Positions 34,737-43,522 are shown, counted from the stretch's first letter. The stretch is 64,000 bases of DNA from CAVWSM01 sp963799425 (GCA_963799425.1 CAWCXA010000019.1:1-64000), one strand, 5' to 3'. Numbers and translations are program-made. Notes: a model not told the origin generated them from the letters alone.

Positions 34737-37700
34737 GTGTTGGGATCCACGCGAAGTCGGCGGGGCAGACCCGTCGTCGCAGCCCTGCTGTCGGTGTCCG
34801 CCCTCCTCAGCGCCATGCTCGCGTTCGCCCCAGCGTCTACAGCGAGCGTCGGCCAGCCCACCGTCGACCCAGCAAGCAAGATCGAAGAGTCGCTCCGCGG
34901 CTCGCTGGCGGCGACCGACACGGTCGATTTCTGGGTGCGGTTCGAGGCCGCAGCAGACCTGTCAGGGGCACCAGCAACCAAAGACTGGGCGACCCGCGGT
35001 CAGCAGGTCGTTGATGCGCTGCAGTCAACCGCCGAGGCCTCCCAGGTCGAGGTGCGCAGGCTTCTCGAAAGCAAGCGCGTCGAGTTCGAGTCGTACTGGG
35101 TCACCAACGCAGTCCTGGTCAAGGGCGGCTCGTCCCAGCTTGCCACCGAACTCGCCAGCCTCAGCTCGGTGGCGCAGATTCTCGCCACGCGTACGTACGA
35201 GCAGCCCGATCCGTCATTCACCCAGGGGCAGACCATGGCTCCGCAAGCGGTTGAGTGGGGCGTAGGGAACATCAACGCCGACGACGTCTGGTCAACTCTC
35301 GGCGTCACTGGCGAGGGAATCGTCGTGGCCAGCATCGACTCCGGTGTCCAGTTCGACCACCCGGCGCTTGTCGGCAAGTACCGCGGAAACAACGGCGACG
35401 GCACCTTCACGCATGACTACAACTGGAAGGACACCAGCGCCGCGTGCTCCGGTGCCCCATGCGACCTCGACGGTCACGGCACGCACACGATGGGCACCAT
35501 GATCGGGTCCGACGGCGCCAACCAGGTGGGCGTGGCACCCGGGGCCAAGTGGATCGAGGCCAACGGCTGCAACACCTGCTCCGACGCGGACCTCATCGAG
35601 GCCGGTCAGTGGATGCTTGCGCCAACAAAGGTTGACGGCAGCGCGCCCGATGTCACCAAGCGCCCGAACATCGTTAACAACTCGTGGGGCTCCATCGTGC
35701 CCTCCACCGAGCCGTTCATGGAAGACATTTCGATCGCATGGGCCGCATCGGGCATCTTCGGCATCTTCTCCAACGGCAACAGCGGGCCGAACTGCTCGAC
35801 CAGCGGATCCCCGGGCAGCCGGACCGTGAACTACTCAGTCGGTGCCTACGACATCGCGAACAACATCGCCTCGTTCTCGGGCCGCGGCCCGGGCCAGGAC
35901 GGGACGATCAAGCCGAATATCAGCGCGCCTGGCGTCAACGTCCGCTCGTCGCTGCCAGGTAGCACGTACGGCAACGGCAGTGGCACCTCGATGGCTGCCC
36001 CGCACACCGCGGGAGCGGTCGCGCTGCTGTGGTCGGCAGTGCCGGCACTCGTCGGCGACGTCGAAGGCACCCGCGAGCTGCTCGACGACACGGCTATCGA
36101 CAAGTCCGACCTGCAGTGCGGTGGCACCGCTGACGACAACAACGTCTACGGCGAGGGCAGGCTTGACGCGCTCTCGCTGGTCCAGGCCGGCAACCTCGGC
36201 CCGACCGGCACAGTCGCGGGAACCGTCACCGACGAGGGGACCGGGAGCCCGCTCACGACGGCCACAGTCCACGTGGTCGGCGGTGAGATCGACCGCACCC
36301 TCACGGTCGGCGCCAACGGCGGCTACAGCATCGCGCTACCGATCGGCGACTACGAGGTCACCGCGACCGCCTTCGGGTACGCAACCGAGACGGCGTCCGT
36401 GACCGTCACCGAGGACACGACCTCGACGGTCGGCTTCGCAATGGCGGCAGCCGCCACCGCGAACATCACCGGCCGGGTCACCGATGGTTCCGGACACGGC
36501 TGGCCGCTCTACGCGAAGGTCACCGTGGCGGGCGTGCCGAACGGCACCTACTTCACCAAGCCCAACACCGGGCGGTACACGATCACGCTACCGGCCGGTG
36601 CGTCGTACGACCTCACCATCACGCCGGTCTACCCCGGCTATCAGTCGATGACTGAGACGGTGGCGCTCGGCGCGGCAGACGTCGTACGCAATGTTGCCGT
36701 CCCGGTCAATGCCGAAACCTGCAACGCCTTCGGGTACGGGTTCAACTACGACGGCACGTCTGCCGACTTCAACGACGGCCAGCTGCCTGCCGGCTGGACA
36801 ATCGTCGACAACATCGGCAACGGCGAGGTGTGGCGGTTCGACGACCCCGCCAACCGTGGCAACCTCACCGGTGGTGACGGCGACTTCGCCATCATCGACA
36901 GCGATTTCCACGGATCCGGCCCAACCCACAACCAGGACAGCTCCCTGGTGACGCCGGTGCTCGATTTCTCGGCAATGGACGCGCCAATCATCGGGTTCAA
37001 CCAGGACTACAACGATTTCGGCGCCGAGAATGCCGACGTCGACGTGAGCATCGACGGCGGCGCAACCTGGACGAATCTCCTGCGCCAGACGGCCGATGTG
37101 CGGGGCCCGCGGTTCACCGTGATCCCGATCCCGCAGGCGGCCGGTCAGCCAGCCGTGCAGGTCCGCTTCCACTACTTCAACGCCAACTTCGAGTTCTGGT
37201 GGGAGCTCGACAACGTGTTCGTCGGCAAGCGCACCTGCGACCCGACAATCGATGGTGGTTACCTGGTCGGCAATGTCAAGGACACCAACACCGGCGGCGG
37301 CGTCAACGGCGCGACAGTGGCGCTCGGCGACACCTCGGTGAAGACCGCTGCGACGCCGGAAGACTCCGGTCTCGACGACGGCTTCTACTGGATGTTCTCC
37401 ACCGCAACTGGGACGCAGAGCGTGACGGCGTCGGCGGGCAACTACACCTCGCAGACAAAGTCGGTCTCGGTCGATCTCGATGGGGTCACGCTGGCCAACT
37501 TCTCACTGAAGGCAGGCCAGCTATCGGTGACGCCTGGCAGTGTCGAGGCGACACACCGTCTAGGTGACCGGGTGGCAAACCGGACGTTCACCGTGACGAA
37601 TACGGGCACTGCGCCTGCGACGCTGGAGTTCGGCGAGTCCGGCGGCGACTTCGTGATGCAGAAGGCGGACGGCACCACGATGAGCCGCCAGGAGATCACA

Positions 37701-38057
37701 ACGTCGGCTGGCGCCCCACTGCAGCGGCTCAACGTGCCGGTGTCAGTCAAGGCGCATTCCACTGGAAAGAGCGAGACCGCCCCCGACACATGCGGCGCCC
37801 AGCGCCGACCCGTGGGTCGACATCGCCAACTACCCGACGGCAATCATGGACAACCGAGTCGTGTCTCTCGACGGCAAGACCTACTCCATCGGTGGCGGCA
37901 ATGGCACTGCGTCGACCGCCCAGGGTTGGTTCTACGACTCGGAGCTGCTCTCTTGGACCGCGATTGCGGACATGCCAGGAGCGCGCAACGCCATGACGGT
38001 CGGCGCGATCAACGGGCAGATCATCGCGGCCAGCGGCTGGGGCGCGAGCGGTCCTGA
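34737..38057 (+). CDS. Secreted S8 (subtilisin-like) serine protease, N-terminal part, frameshifted
   Basis: Large exported subtilase. The GTG at 34737 follows AAGGAGG; residues about 8-37 form a signal peptide and a propeptide follows. The catalytic residues are Asp201 (VVASIDSGVQFDHP), His247 (DGHGTHTMGTM) and Ser418 (GNGSGTSMAAPHTAG), with the oxyanion-hole Asn in NGNSGPNC. After the peptidase domain come two carboxypeptidase-regulatory-like beta domains (about 495-660) and a jelly-roll-like region. Homologues in actinobacteria carry Kelch repeats next, and these are found here in the next frame (to 39141). Removing one C from the CCCCC run at 37780-37784 would join both parts; beyond about 37785 this frame is non-homologous. 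Divergent from the orphan regulator. Confidence 0.85.
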   Translation: MLGSTRSRRGRPVVAALLSVSALLSAMLAFAPASTASVGQPTVDPASKIEESLRGSLAATDTVDFWVRFEAAADLSGAPATKDWATRGQQVVDALQSTAEASQVEVRRLLESKRVEFESYWVTNAVLVKGGSSQLATELASLSSVAQILATRTYEQPDPSFTQGQTMAPQAVEWGVGNINADDVWSTLGVTGEGIVVASIDSGVQFDHPALVGKYRGNNGDGTFTHDYNWKDTSAACSGAPCDLDGHGTHTMGTMIGSDGANQVGVAPGAKWIEANGCNTCSDADLIEAGQWMLAPTKVDGSAPDVTKRPNIVNNSWGSIVPSTEPFMEDISIAWAASGIFGIFSNGNSGPNCSTSGSPGSRTVNYSVGAYDIANNIASFSGRGPGQDGTIKPNISAPGVNVRSSLPGSTYGNGSGTSMAAPHTAGAVALLWSAVPALVGDVEGTRELLDDTAIDKSDLQCGGTADDNNVYGEGRLDALSLVQAGNLGPTGTVAGTVTDEGTGSPLTTATVHVVGGEIDRTLTVGANGGYSIALPIGDYEVTATAFGYATETASVTVTEDTTSTVGFAMAAAATANITGRVTDGSGHGWPLYAKVTVAGVPNGTYFTKPNTGRYTITLPAGASYDLTITPVYPGYQSMTETVALGAADVVRNVAVPVNAETCNAFGYGFNYDGTSADFNDGQLPAGWTIVDNIGNGEVWRFDDPANRGNLTGGDGDFAIIDSDFHGSGPTHNQDSSLVTPVLDFSAMDAPIIGFNQDYNDFGAENADVDVSIDGGATWTNLLRQTADVRGPRFTVIPIPQAAGQPAVQVRFHYFNANFEFWWELDNVFVGKRTCDPTIDGGYLVGNVKDTNTGGGVNGATVALGDTSVKTAATPEDSGLDDGFYWMFSTATGTQSVTASAGNYTSQTKSVSVDLDGVTLANFSLKAGQLSVTPGSVEATHRLGDRVANRTFTVTNTGTAPATLEFGESGGDFVMQKADGTTMSRQEITTSAGAPLQRLNVPVSVKAHSTGKSETAPDTCGAQRRPVGRHRQLPDGNHGQPSRVSRRQDLLHRWRQWHCVDRPGLVLRLGAALLDRDCGHARSAQRHDGRRDQRADHRGQRLGRERS

Positions 38058-39141
38058 CCCGGCGACGTGGATCTACGACCCGGCCGGCAACTCGTGGACA
38101 ACGGGTGCACCCAACCCGGCTCCGCGGGCGGCGGCCGGTCAGGCGGTGCTGGACGGCAAGCTGTACGCCGTCGGTGGCTGCACGACAGCGGGCTGCACGC
38201 CGATGTCGAACAGCGTTGTCGCGTACGACCCGGCGGCTGACAGCTGGGAGACGCTGGCGAACTACCCGAGGTCGGTCGCATTCGCATCCTGCGGCGCGCT
38301 CGACGACATGGTGGTCTGCACAGGTGGCAACGATGGAGCCGCCGCCACCGCCGCCACGTTCGCGTATGACCCGGGCTCGAACAGCTGGAGCCCGGTGGCC
38401 AACGCACCGATCGACACGTGGGCGAGCAGCTTTGCCGTCGCCAACGGCCAGCTGATCATCGTCGGTGGTGTGCAGGGTGGCGCAATCTCCAATGCCGCCT
38501 TCGCTTACGACGCCAGCGCTGACGCGTGGAGCCCGCTGCCCAACGCCAATACCCCCAGGTACCGCGGTGGCGCGGCGTGCGGGTTCTACAAGATCGGCGG
38601 CTCGGTCAGCCAGTTCAACGCCAACCCGGCGAGCGAGCTGCTGCCCGGGTTCGACGAGTGCGCAGCAGGGGCAGCCGACGTCGAGTGGCTGTCGATCGAC
38701 AAGACCAGCGCCACGCTTGGCGTCGGTCAGAGCGTGACCGTCAAGGTGACGATGTCGGCCTTGGTCGAGCAGCCGGGCACGTACACCGCCGGCGTCTCGA
38801 TCAAGGAGGACACGCCGTACCAGGTGCCGGCGGTCGGTGTGACGATGACTGTCACTCCGCCGACGACCTGGGGCAAGCTGGCGGGCGTCGTGTCCGGCCT
38901 CGCCTGCAACGGTGCCAAGGCGGCACTGCCCGGTGCGACCGTGCAGGTCAACTCGTGGGCGATGCAGTTCACGTTCACGACGGAGTCCGACGGCTCGTAC
39001 GCGTACTGGATCGACCGGCGCAACAACCCGCTCACCATGATCGTGGCCAAGGACGGCTATCAGCCGCAAACCAAGACGGCCAGGATCACCGCGGGTCAGG
39101 TCACCACGGCCAACTTCGACCTGAAGAAGGCGGGGTGCTGA
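37846..39141 (+). CDS. Kelch-repeat C-terminal part of the frameshifted S8 protease
   Basis: 431 residues in the +1 frame relative to the protease. Homologous sequence already begins before the ATG, at about 37785 (THAAPSADPWVDIANYPTAIM), so this is a continuation and not an independent gene. Kelch-type repeats follow: AVLDGKLYAVGGC, VVAYDPAADSWETL, FAYDPGSNSWSPV, QLIIVGGVQGG and AFAYDASADAWSPL. Then comes an Ig-like segment and a final carboxypeptidase-regulatory-like domain (GKLAGVVSGLACNGA ... ITAGQVTTANFDLKKAGC). The likely role is carbohydrate- or surface-binding in a secreted protease. Copy B of the dispersed palindrome follows the stop. Confidence 0.85.
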   Translation: MDNRVVSLDGKTYSIGGGNGTASTAQGWFYDSELLSWTAIADMPGARNAMTVGAINGQIIAASGWGASGPDPATWIYDPAGNSWTTGAPNPAPRAAAGQAVLDGKLYAVGGCTTAGCTPMSNSVVAYDPAADSWETLANYPRSVAFASCGALDDMVVCTGGNDGAAATAATFAYDPGSNSWSPVANAPIDTWASSFAVANGQLIIVGGVQGGAISNAAFAYDASADAWSPLPNANTPRYRGGAACGFYKIGGSVSQFNANPASELLPGFDECAAGAADVEWLSIDKTSATLGVGQSVTVKVTMSALVEQPGTYTAGVSIKEDTPYQVPAVGVTMTVTPPTTWGKLAGVVSGLACNGAKAALPGATVQVNSWAMQFTFTTESDGSYAYWIDRRNNPLTMIVAKDGYQPQTKTARITAGQVTTANFDLKKAGC

Positions 39142-39148
39142 CCTAGGC

Positions 39149-39240
39149 GGGAATGACCACGTGAAGCAGGTTTGCCCCCGCATCGACAGGCCTTAAGGCC
39201 TGGGGGTGCGGGGGCAACCATGCTGGACGTGGTCATTCCC
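39149..39240. repeat. Dispersed palindromic repeat, copy B (complete)
   Basis: The fullest copy. Outer arms GGGAATGACCACGT (39149-39162) and ACGTGGTCATTCCC (39227-39240) are perfect inverses; inner arms TTGCCCCCGCA and TGCGGGGGCAA are perfect; the core AGGCCTTAAGGCCT is a palindrome. It lies between the converging ends of the subtilase and gltX, where it may also terminate transcription. Confidence 0.85.
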
Positions 39241-39259
39241 GGCCCGGGCTCGAGCCGAA

Positions 39260-40783
39260 TCAGGCGCCGATCTGCTCCAGCGCGCTGCGCAATCGAGCGA
39301 GCGTGCGCTCCTCGCCGAGCAGGTCGATCGACTCGAACAGCGGCGGGGAGACGCGCCGGCCGGTGACGGCGACACGCACCGGGCCGAAGGCGTTCTTGGG
39401 CTTGAGGCCGAGACCGTCGACCAGGGCGGTGCGCAGCGCCTGCTCGATGGCCGGCGCCTCCCAGGCGGTGATGGCGGACAGTGCCTCGTGGGCAGCTTCG
39501 AGGATCGGCTTCGCCTCGACCGTGAGCACCTTGGCCGCATCCCCCGGGTTGATGCGGAAATCCTCGTCGGAGACGAACAGGAACGTCAGCATCTCGACGC
39601 CCTCGGTGAGTACGGTCATGCGTTCCTGCACAAGTGGCGCCGCGGCATGCAGGATCTGCATGATCTCCGGCTCCGGGTCGGCCTCGACGAGTCCCGCTTC
39701 CTGCAGGTACGGCAGCAACCGCCTGGCGAGATCGTCGGGCGAGAGTACACGCAGATGTACGCCGTTGATCGCCTCGCACTTCTTGAGGTCGAATCGCGCC
39801 GGGTTGAGGCTGACCCGTCCGATCTCGAACGCCTTCGCCATCTCGTCCAGCGTGAAGATCTCCCGGTCCTCGCCCATCGACCAGCCGAGCAGCGCGAGGT
39901 AGTTGAGCAGACCCTCAGGGAGGAAACCCCGGTCGCGGTAGAGCCCGAGTGACGCCTCGGGGTCGCGCTTGGAGAGCTTGCGGTTCCCCTCGCCCATGAC
40001 GTACGGGAGATGCCCGAACTTGGGCAGCGGGCCGGGCGAGACGCCGAGCTCGATCAGCGCCTCGTGCAAGACGAGTTGGCGCGGCGTGCTCGACAACAGG
40101 TCCTCGCCCCGCAAGACGTGTGTGATGCGCATGAGGGCGTCGTCGACCGGGTTGACCAGCGTGTACAGCGGGTGCCCGTTGGCCCGCACCATCACGTAGT
40201 CGAAGACGTCAGCAGCCTGGAAGGTGATGTCCCCGCGCACGAGGTCGTGGAAGGTCAGAGCCGTGTCGGGCATGCGCATGCGCAGCACGGGCTTGCGGCC
40301 TTCGGCCTCGTACGCCGCGATCTGCTCGTCGGTCAGCGTGCGGCAGCGACCGTCGTACCCGCTCGGCTTGCCCGCGGCCCGAGCCGCCTCGCGCCGCTCG
40401 TCGAGCTCGGCCTGCGTGCAGTAGCAGTGGTAGGCCTTGCCTGCCGCGCGCAGCTTGTCGGCGACCTCCGCGTAGATGTCGTAGCGCTGCGACTGCCGAT
40501 AGGGCCCGTACGGTCCGCCGACCTCCGGGCCCTCGTCCCAGTGCAGACCGAGCCAGTGCAGGGAGTCGAGCATGGCGCGGTAGGACTCCTCGGAGTCGCG
40601 CGCGACGTCGGTGTCCTCGATGCGGAACACGAACGTGCCGCCGTAGTGACGGGCGAAAGCCCAGTTGAACAATGCCGTACGGATCACGCCGACGTGCGGG
40701 TTGCCGGTTGGCGACGGGCAGAATCGCACACGGACGTCAGCGGGAGCCAGGTCGCCCAGCACCGGGTCGGGGCTCTTGGCCAC
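39260..40783 (-). CDS. gltX: Glutamyl-tRNA synthetase
   Basis: Class I synthetase charging tRNA-Glu, whose gene is also in this window; about 507 residues. The HIGH-type motif is in RFCPSPTGNPHVGVIRTALFNWAFA and the KMSKS-type motif is GNRKLSKRDPEASLGLY. The zinc-type cysteine cluster CYCTQAELDERR ... YDGRCR is present. The GTG at 40783 (VAKSPDPVLGDLAPADVRVRF) is preferred over a longer frame that adds a low-complexity leader. Actinobacteria mostly lack GlnRS, so GltX probably also charges tRNA-Gln, corrected by GatCAB; this is inference. Confidence 0.97.
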   Translation of the reverse strand: MAKSPDPVLGDLAPADVRVRFCPSPTGNPHVGVIRTALFNWAFARHYGGTFVFRIEDTDVARDSEESYRAMLDSLHWLGLHWDEGPEVGGPYGPYRQSQRYDIYAEVADKLRAAGKAYHCYCTQAELDERREAARAAGKPSGYDGRCRTLTDEQIAAYEAEGRKPVLRMRMPDTALTFHDLVRGDITFQAADVFDYVMVRANGHPLYTLVNPVDDALMRITHVLRGEDLLSSTPRQLVLHEALIELGVSPGPLPKFGHLPYVMGEGNRKLSKRDPEASLGLYRDRGFLPEGLLNYLALLGWSMGEDREIFTLDEMAKAFEIGRVSLNPARFDLKKCEAINGVHLRVLSPDDLARRLLPYLQEAGLVEADPEPEIMQILHAAAPLVQERMTVLTEGVEMLTFLFVSDEDFRINPGDAAKVLTVEAKPILEAAHEALSAITAWEAPAIEQALRTALVDGLGLKPKNAFGPVRVAVTGRRVSPPLFESIDLLGEERTLARLRSALEQIGA

Positions 40784-40939
40784 GGGAGGACACCTCGTTG
40801 TCGGGTCGGGCAGCGATCGCCACCCATTCTTGCCTACCGCCCCCACCCCGCGACCTGTCAGGTTGTCAGGGTGGCTGACCTGGGAGGATGCACCCGCCCA
40901 GCCTGACAAGTCGGTGGTACGGGACGGCCGGCCCGGTTG

Positions 40940-41719
40940 TCAGCGGGCGGCGACGACCCGATTGTTCAGAGTGCCGATGCCCTCGATGGTCACGGCGACC
41001 TCGTCACCCGGCTCCATGGGGCCGACACCGGACGGCGTGCCAGTCAGGATGACGTCGCCGGGTAGGAGGGTGAACGCCTGGGTGATGTAGCTGACCAGCG
41101 TCGCAACGTCGAAGATCATCTGCTTGGTGCGGCCCGACTGTCGGAGCTCGTCGTTGAGGGTGCACGTGACGGCGAGATCGGACGGGTCGATGTCGGTCTC
41201 GACCCACGGCCCGAGCGGGCAGAAGGTGTCGAAGCCCTTTGCCCTTGCCCACTGCCCATCTCTGCGCTGAAGGTCGCGAGCGGTGACGTCGTTGGCGCAG
41301 GTATAGCCGAAGATCACGTCGTTGACCCGCTCGACCGGGACGTCCTTGCAAAGACGGCCGATGACGACCGCCAGCTCGGCCTCGTGCTGCACGTCCTGGG
41401 AGAGCGTCGGATAGACGATCCCGTCGCCAGGGCCGACCACGGACGTGTTGGGCTTGAGGAACAGCAGCGGCTCCTTGGGCACTTCGTTGCCGAGCTCGGC
41501 GGCGTGCTCGGCGTAATTTCGCCCGACGCAGACGACCTTGCTTCGCGGGATCACCGGGGCCAGCAGGCGTACGTCCTTGAGCGCCACTCGCTCGCCCGTG
41601 AATTGCACCGGGCGGTAGAGCGGGTCTCCCTCGATCGCGGCTACCACCTCCTGGCCGGCCGCACCCTCGACAACGCCGAAGCCCGGCTCTTCCCCGGTGG
41701 TAAACCTCGCGATCCGCAC
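40940..41719 (-). CDS. Fumarylacetoacetate hydrolase family protein
   Basis: 259-residue FAH-superfamily hydrolase, upstream of gltX as in other actinobacteria. Metal-binding residues are in HEAELAVVIGRLCKDV, and the family landmarks VVCVGRNYAEHAAELG, FLKPNTSVVGPGD, GYTCANDVTARDLQRRDGQWARAKGFDTFCPLGPW and PGDVILTGTPSGVGPM are all present. Relatives act as 2-keto-3-deoxy sugar dehydratases, acylpyruvases or oxaloacetate decarboxylases. GTG at 41719 (VRIARF) matches homologues; an upstream GTG at 41737 is possible. Confidence 0.92.
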   Translation of the reverse strand: MRIARFTTGEEPGFGVVEGAAGQEVVAAIEGDPLYRPVQFTGERVALKDVRLLAPVIPRSKVVCVGRNYAEHAAELGNEVPKEPLLFLKPNTSVVGPGDGIVYPTLSQDVQHEAELAVVIGRLCKDVPVERVNDVIFGYTCANDVTARDLQRRDGQWARAKGFDTFCPLGPWVETDIDPSDLAVTCTLNDELRQSGRTKQMIFDVATLVSYITQAFTLLPGDVILTGTPSGVGPMEPGDEVAVTIEGIGTLNNRVVAAR

Positions 41720-41808
41720 GTCGTCGACTCTACCCACGGCCGGGATCAGTGAGCGTGCGCTTACTCTCGAAGGCGTGACCGACGTCCGATGCCGGGGCCG
41801 CTCTCGTC

Positions 41809-42666
41809 CTGTCCGAGGACGAGTGGCGGGAGCGCGTACGGGCGCACGAGACCCGGGTTGACGGTTGGGTCCGGCCGCACCTCGCTCGCCGGGCGGAGGG
41901 CCGCAAACATCCGGTCGAGGACTTCCTCTGGACCTACTACTCCCATCGGCCCACTCAGCTACGCCGCTGGCACCCGGGGCCAGGGGTCGTCCTCGCGGGC
42001 GACCCGCCGCACCGCGCTTGGCGCGGCTATGCCACGACCTCGACGGGCACCGAGCTCGACCTCGCTTCCGTCGAAGAGCGCCGCCTCGACACCGTGCGCT
42101 TCGTCCGCCGCCTTCTCGCGGCGACCGCGGAACGGCCAGCTCAGACCGGGTGCTTCGGCATGCACGAGTGGGCGATGGTCTACCGCCAGCCGGCCGAGCA
42201 ACAGCGGCACAGTGCGTACGCGCTTCGTCTCGGCTCCGACGGAACTGACGCGGTCGTCGAGTCTCATCAGGTTCGCTGCTCGCACTACGACGCCTACCGG
42301 TTCTTCACCCCCGACGCCGCGCCGCGCAACGCGCTGAGCCCCACCCTCGACCGGCGGGTCGATCTCGAGCAGCCCGGATGCCTGCACGCCAACATGGACC
42401 TCTACAAATGGTCGAGCAGGCTCTCGCCGCTCGTGCCGAGCGACCTCGTCGCTGACTGCTTCGAGCTGGCCCACGAGATCCGCGAGCTCGACATGAGAGC
42501 CAGCCCGTACGATCTCCGCGCGCTAGGCGTGGAGTCCGTACGCATCGAGACCCCTGAGGGAAAGCAGGAGTACGTCGCGGCGCAGCGCGCCTTCGCAATG
42601 CGTGCATCCGCGCTGCGCGAGCAGTTGATCAAGTCTTGCGACGTGCTCGTCGGCGACGCGGGATAG
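41809..42666 (+). CDS. Conserved actinobacterial protein, often called 3-methyladenine DNA glycosylase; start unclear
   Basis: About 285 residues from the first usable codon. The N-terminal EDEWRERVRAHETRVDGWVRPHLARRAEG and HPVEDFLWTYYSHRPTQLRRWHPGPGVVLAG are strongly conserved in an actinobacterial family frequently annotated as 3-methyladenine DNA glycosylase, although no classical glycosylase motif is evident to me. The body includes GCFGMHEWAMVYRQ, HYDAYRFFTPDAAPRN and LHANMDLYKWSSRLSPLVPSDLVADCFELA. No ATG/GTG/TTG lies in frame near the expected N-terminus. Either CTG 41809 is used, or a one-base extra C at 41786-41787 has broken a start at GTG 41775 (VTDV). Divergent from the FAH gene. 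Confidence 0.78.
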   Translation: MSEDEWRERVRAHETRVDGWVRPHLARRAEGRKHPVEDFLWTYYSHRPTQLRRWHPGPGVVLAGDPPHRAWRGYATTSTGTELDLASVEERRLDTVRFVRRLLAATAERPAQTGCFGMHEWAMVYRQPAEQQRHSAYALRLGSDGTDAVVESHQVRCSHYDAYRFFTPDAAPRNALSPTLDRRVDLEQPGCLHANMDLYKWSSRLSPLVPSDLVADCFELAHEIRELDMRASPYDLRALGVESVRIETPEGKQEYVAAQRAFAMRASALREQLIKSCDVLVGDAG

Positions 42667-42958
42667 CCACAAGCACGACGTCGACACCCGGCAGTTCGCC
42701 AAACCCGGCCGATACATCCGTTGACACGACGAGGCGCGCCGTCGCGATAGCAGTGGCAGCGACCAGCAGGTCGTATGCCCCCGGAGTGGCCAGTGCGGCG
42801 CGCGTCAGCCGCAACCGGGCGTGTGCTCGGGCCACATCCATCGTGTAGTCCTCGACAGGCACGACGGCGAGCAAGTCATCGACAAAGGCCTGGCGCGCCA
42901 CCCGATGAGCGTCGTCGGCAAGCTCCAGTCGACCGATAGCTGCGGGACCGCGTCCCAC
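42629..42958 (-). pseudogene. PIN-domain toxin (VapC-like) remnant, N-terminus missing
   Basis: Residues from LELADDAHRVARQAFVDDLLAVVPVEDYTMDVARAHARLRL through PGAYDLLVAATAIATARLVVSTDVSAGFGELPGVDVVLV match the C-terminal two-thirds of a VapC-type PIN ribonuclease. The first catalytic Asp and the N-terminal DTSVLI-type strand are absent, and no antitoxin is seen nearby. The sequence upstream switches to an unrelated frame. This is a decayed toxin or the edge of a deleted module. Overlaps the end of the convergent preceding gene. Confidence 0.6.
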
Positions 42959-43109
42959 ACGTGACCGCCCGAGTCGGTGCCTCCGGTCGGACGTCGCGCC
43001 ACACCAGCCACGCCACCGTCCACATGCCGGCGGTCAGGACCACGGCACCAGCCAGCTCTACCTCGTCGGTGCTGAAATAGCCGACCAGGAGCCCGATGAG
43101 TGGCGTCAC
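42876..43109 (-). CDS. Short two-helix membrane ORF, uncertain
   Basis: 77-codon frame beginning MTPLIGLLVGYFSTDEVELAGAVVLTAGMWTVAWLVWRDVR, two plausible transmembrane helices, then an Arg/Ser-rich tail that looks like shifted frame. GTG start with no good ribosome-binding site; overlaps the PIN remnant. It may be a remnant or a chance frame; I cannot assign a function. Confidence 0.3.
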   Translation of the reverse strand: MTPLIGLLVGYFSTDEVELAGAVVLTAGMWTVAWLVWRDVRPEAPTRAVTCGTRSRSYRSTGACRRRSSGGAPGLCR

Positions 43110-43140
43110 AGCCCGGAATCGTACGTCGCGAGCAACTCGG

Positions 43141-43522
43141 TCAGACGGTGATGACGGCCACTCCGATCAGGATCGAGCCGACAGCCGCGATCCCGTAGCA
43201 CCCCAGGGCAACGGCCAGGCTCTTGATCCGGAGGCCGTCGTAGAGCGTGTAGCGGAACCGGTGCGCGAAATGGAAGAGCAACAGCACGCACAAGCCGAAG
43301 ACCACCAGCCGGGTGAGCGGATGCTGCGCCACCGACTGCACATGGTCGAACGACGGCGGGTCGATCCAGCCGAGCGGAAATGCCGAGCCCAAACAGGAAC
43401 AGCAGAGACGGTACGAACAACGCCGCCGCGACGCCGCCGCCGCTGAACAGCAGCCACAGAAAGGGCTCCGGCGAGGGCGGCAGCCGGTTCAGGAGCGACG
43501 AGGGCAGTGCCGGCCGCCTCAC
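43141..43522 (-). pseudogene. frdD: Fumarate reductase membrane subunit FrdD, frameshifted
   Basis: The start GTG overlaps the frdC stop (GTGA). The first frame reads RRPALPSSLL, EPFLWLLFSGGGVAAALFVPSLLFLFGL, then the sequence continues only in another frame as FPLGWIDPPSFDHVQSVAQHPLTRLVVFGLCVLLLFHFAHRFRYTL, including the haem/quinone-region His residues. The span is 382 bases, not a multiple of three. Removing one G from the GG at 43383-43384 (plus strand CC) gives a continuous 126-residue FrdD. This is either an assembly error or a broken quinone-anchor subunit. Confidence 0.82.

Noticed and set aside
34611..34737. Upstream ATG at 34611 or 34617 as start of the S8 protease
   Set aside because: It would add a non-hydrophobic, Cys-containing leader before the signal peptide; GTG 34737 has AAGGAGG and fits a signal peptide.
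40850..40935. TGTCAGG repeats between gltX and the FAH gene as an operator
   Set aside because: Short and imperfect; I could not find a symmetric site with clear spacing.
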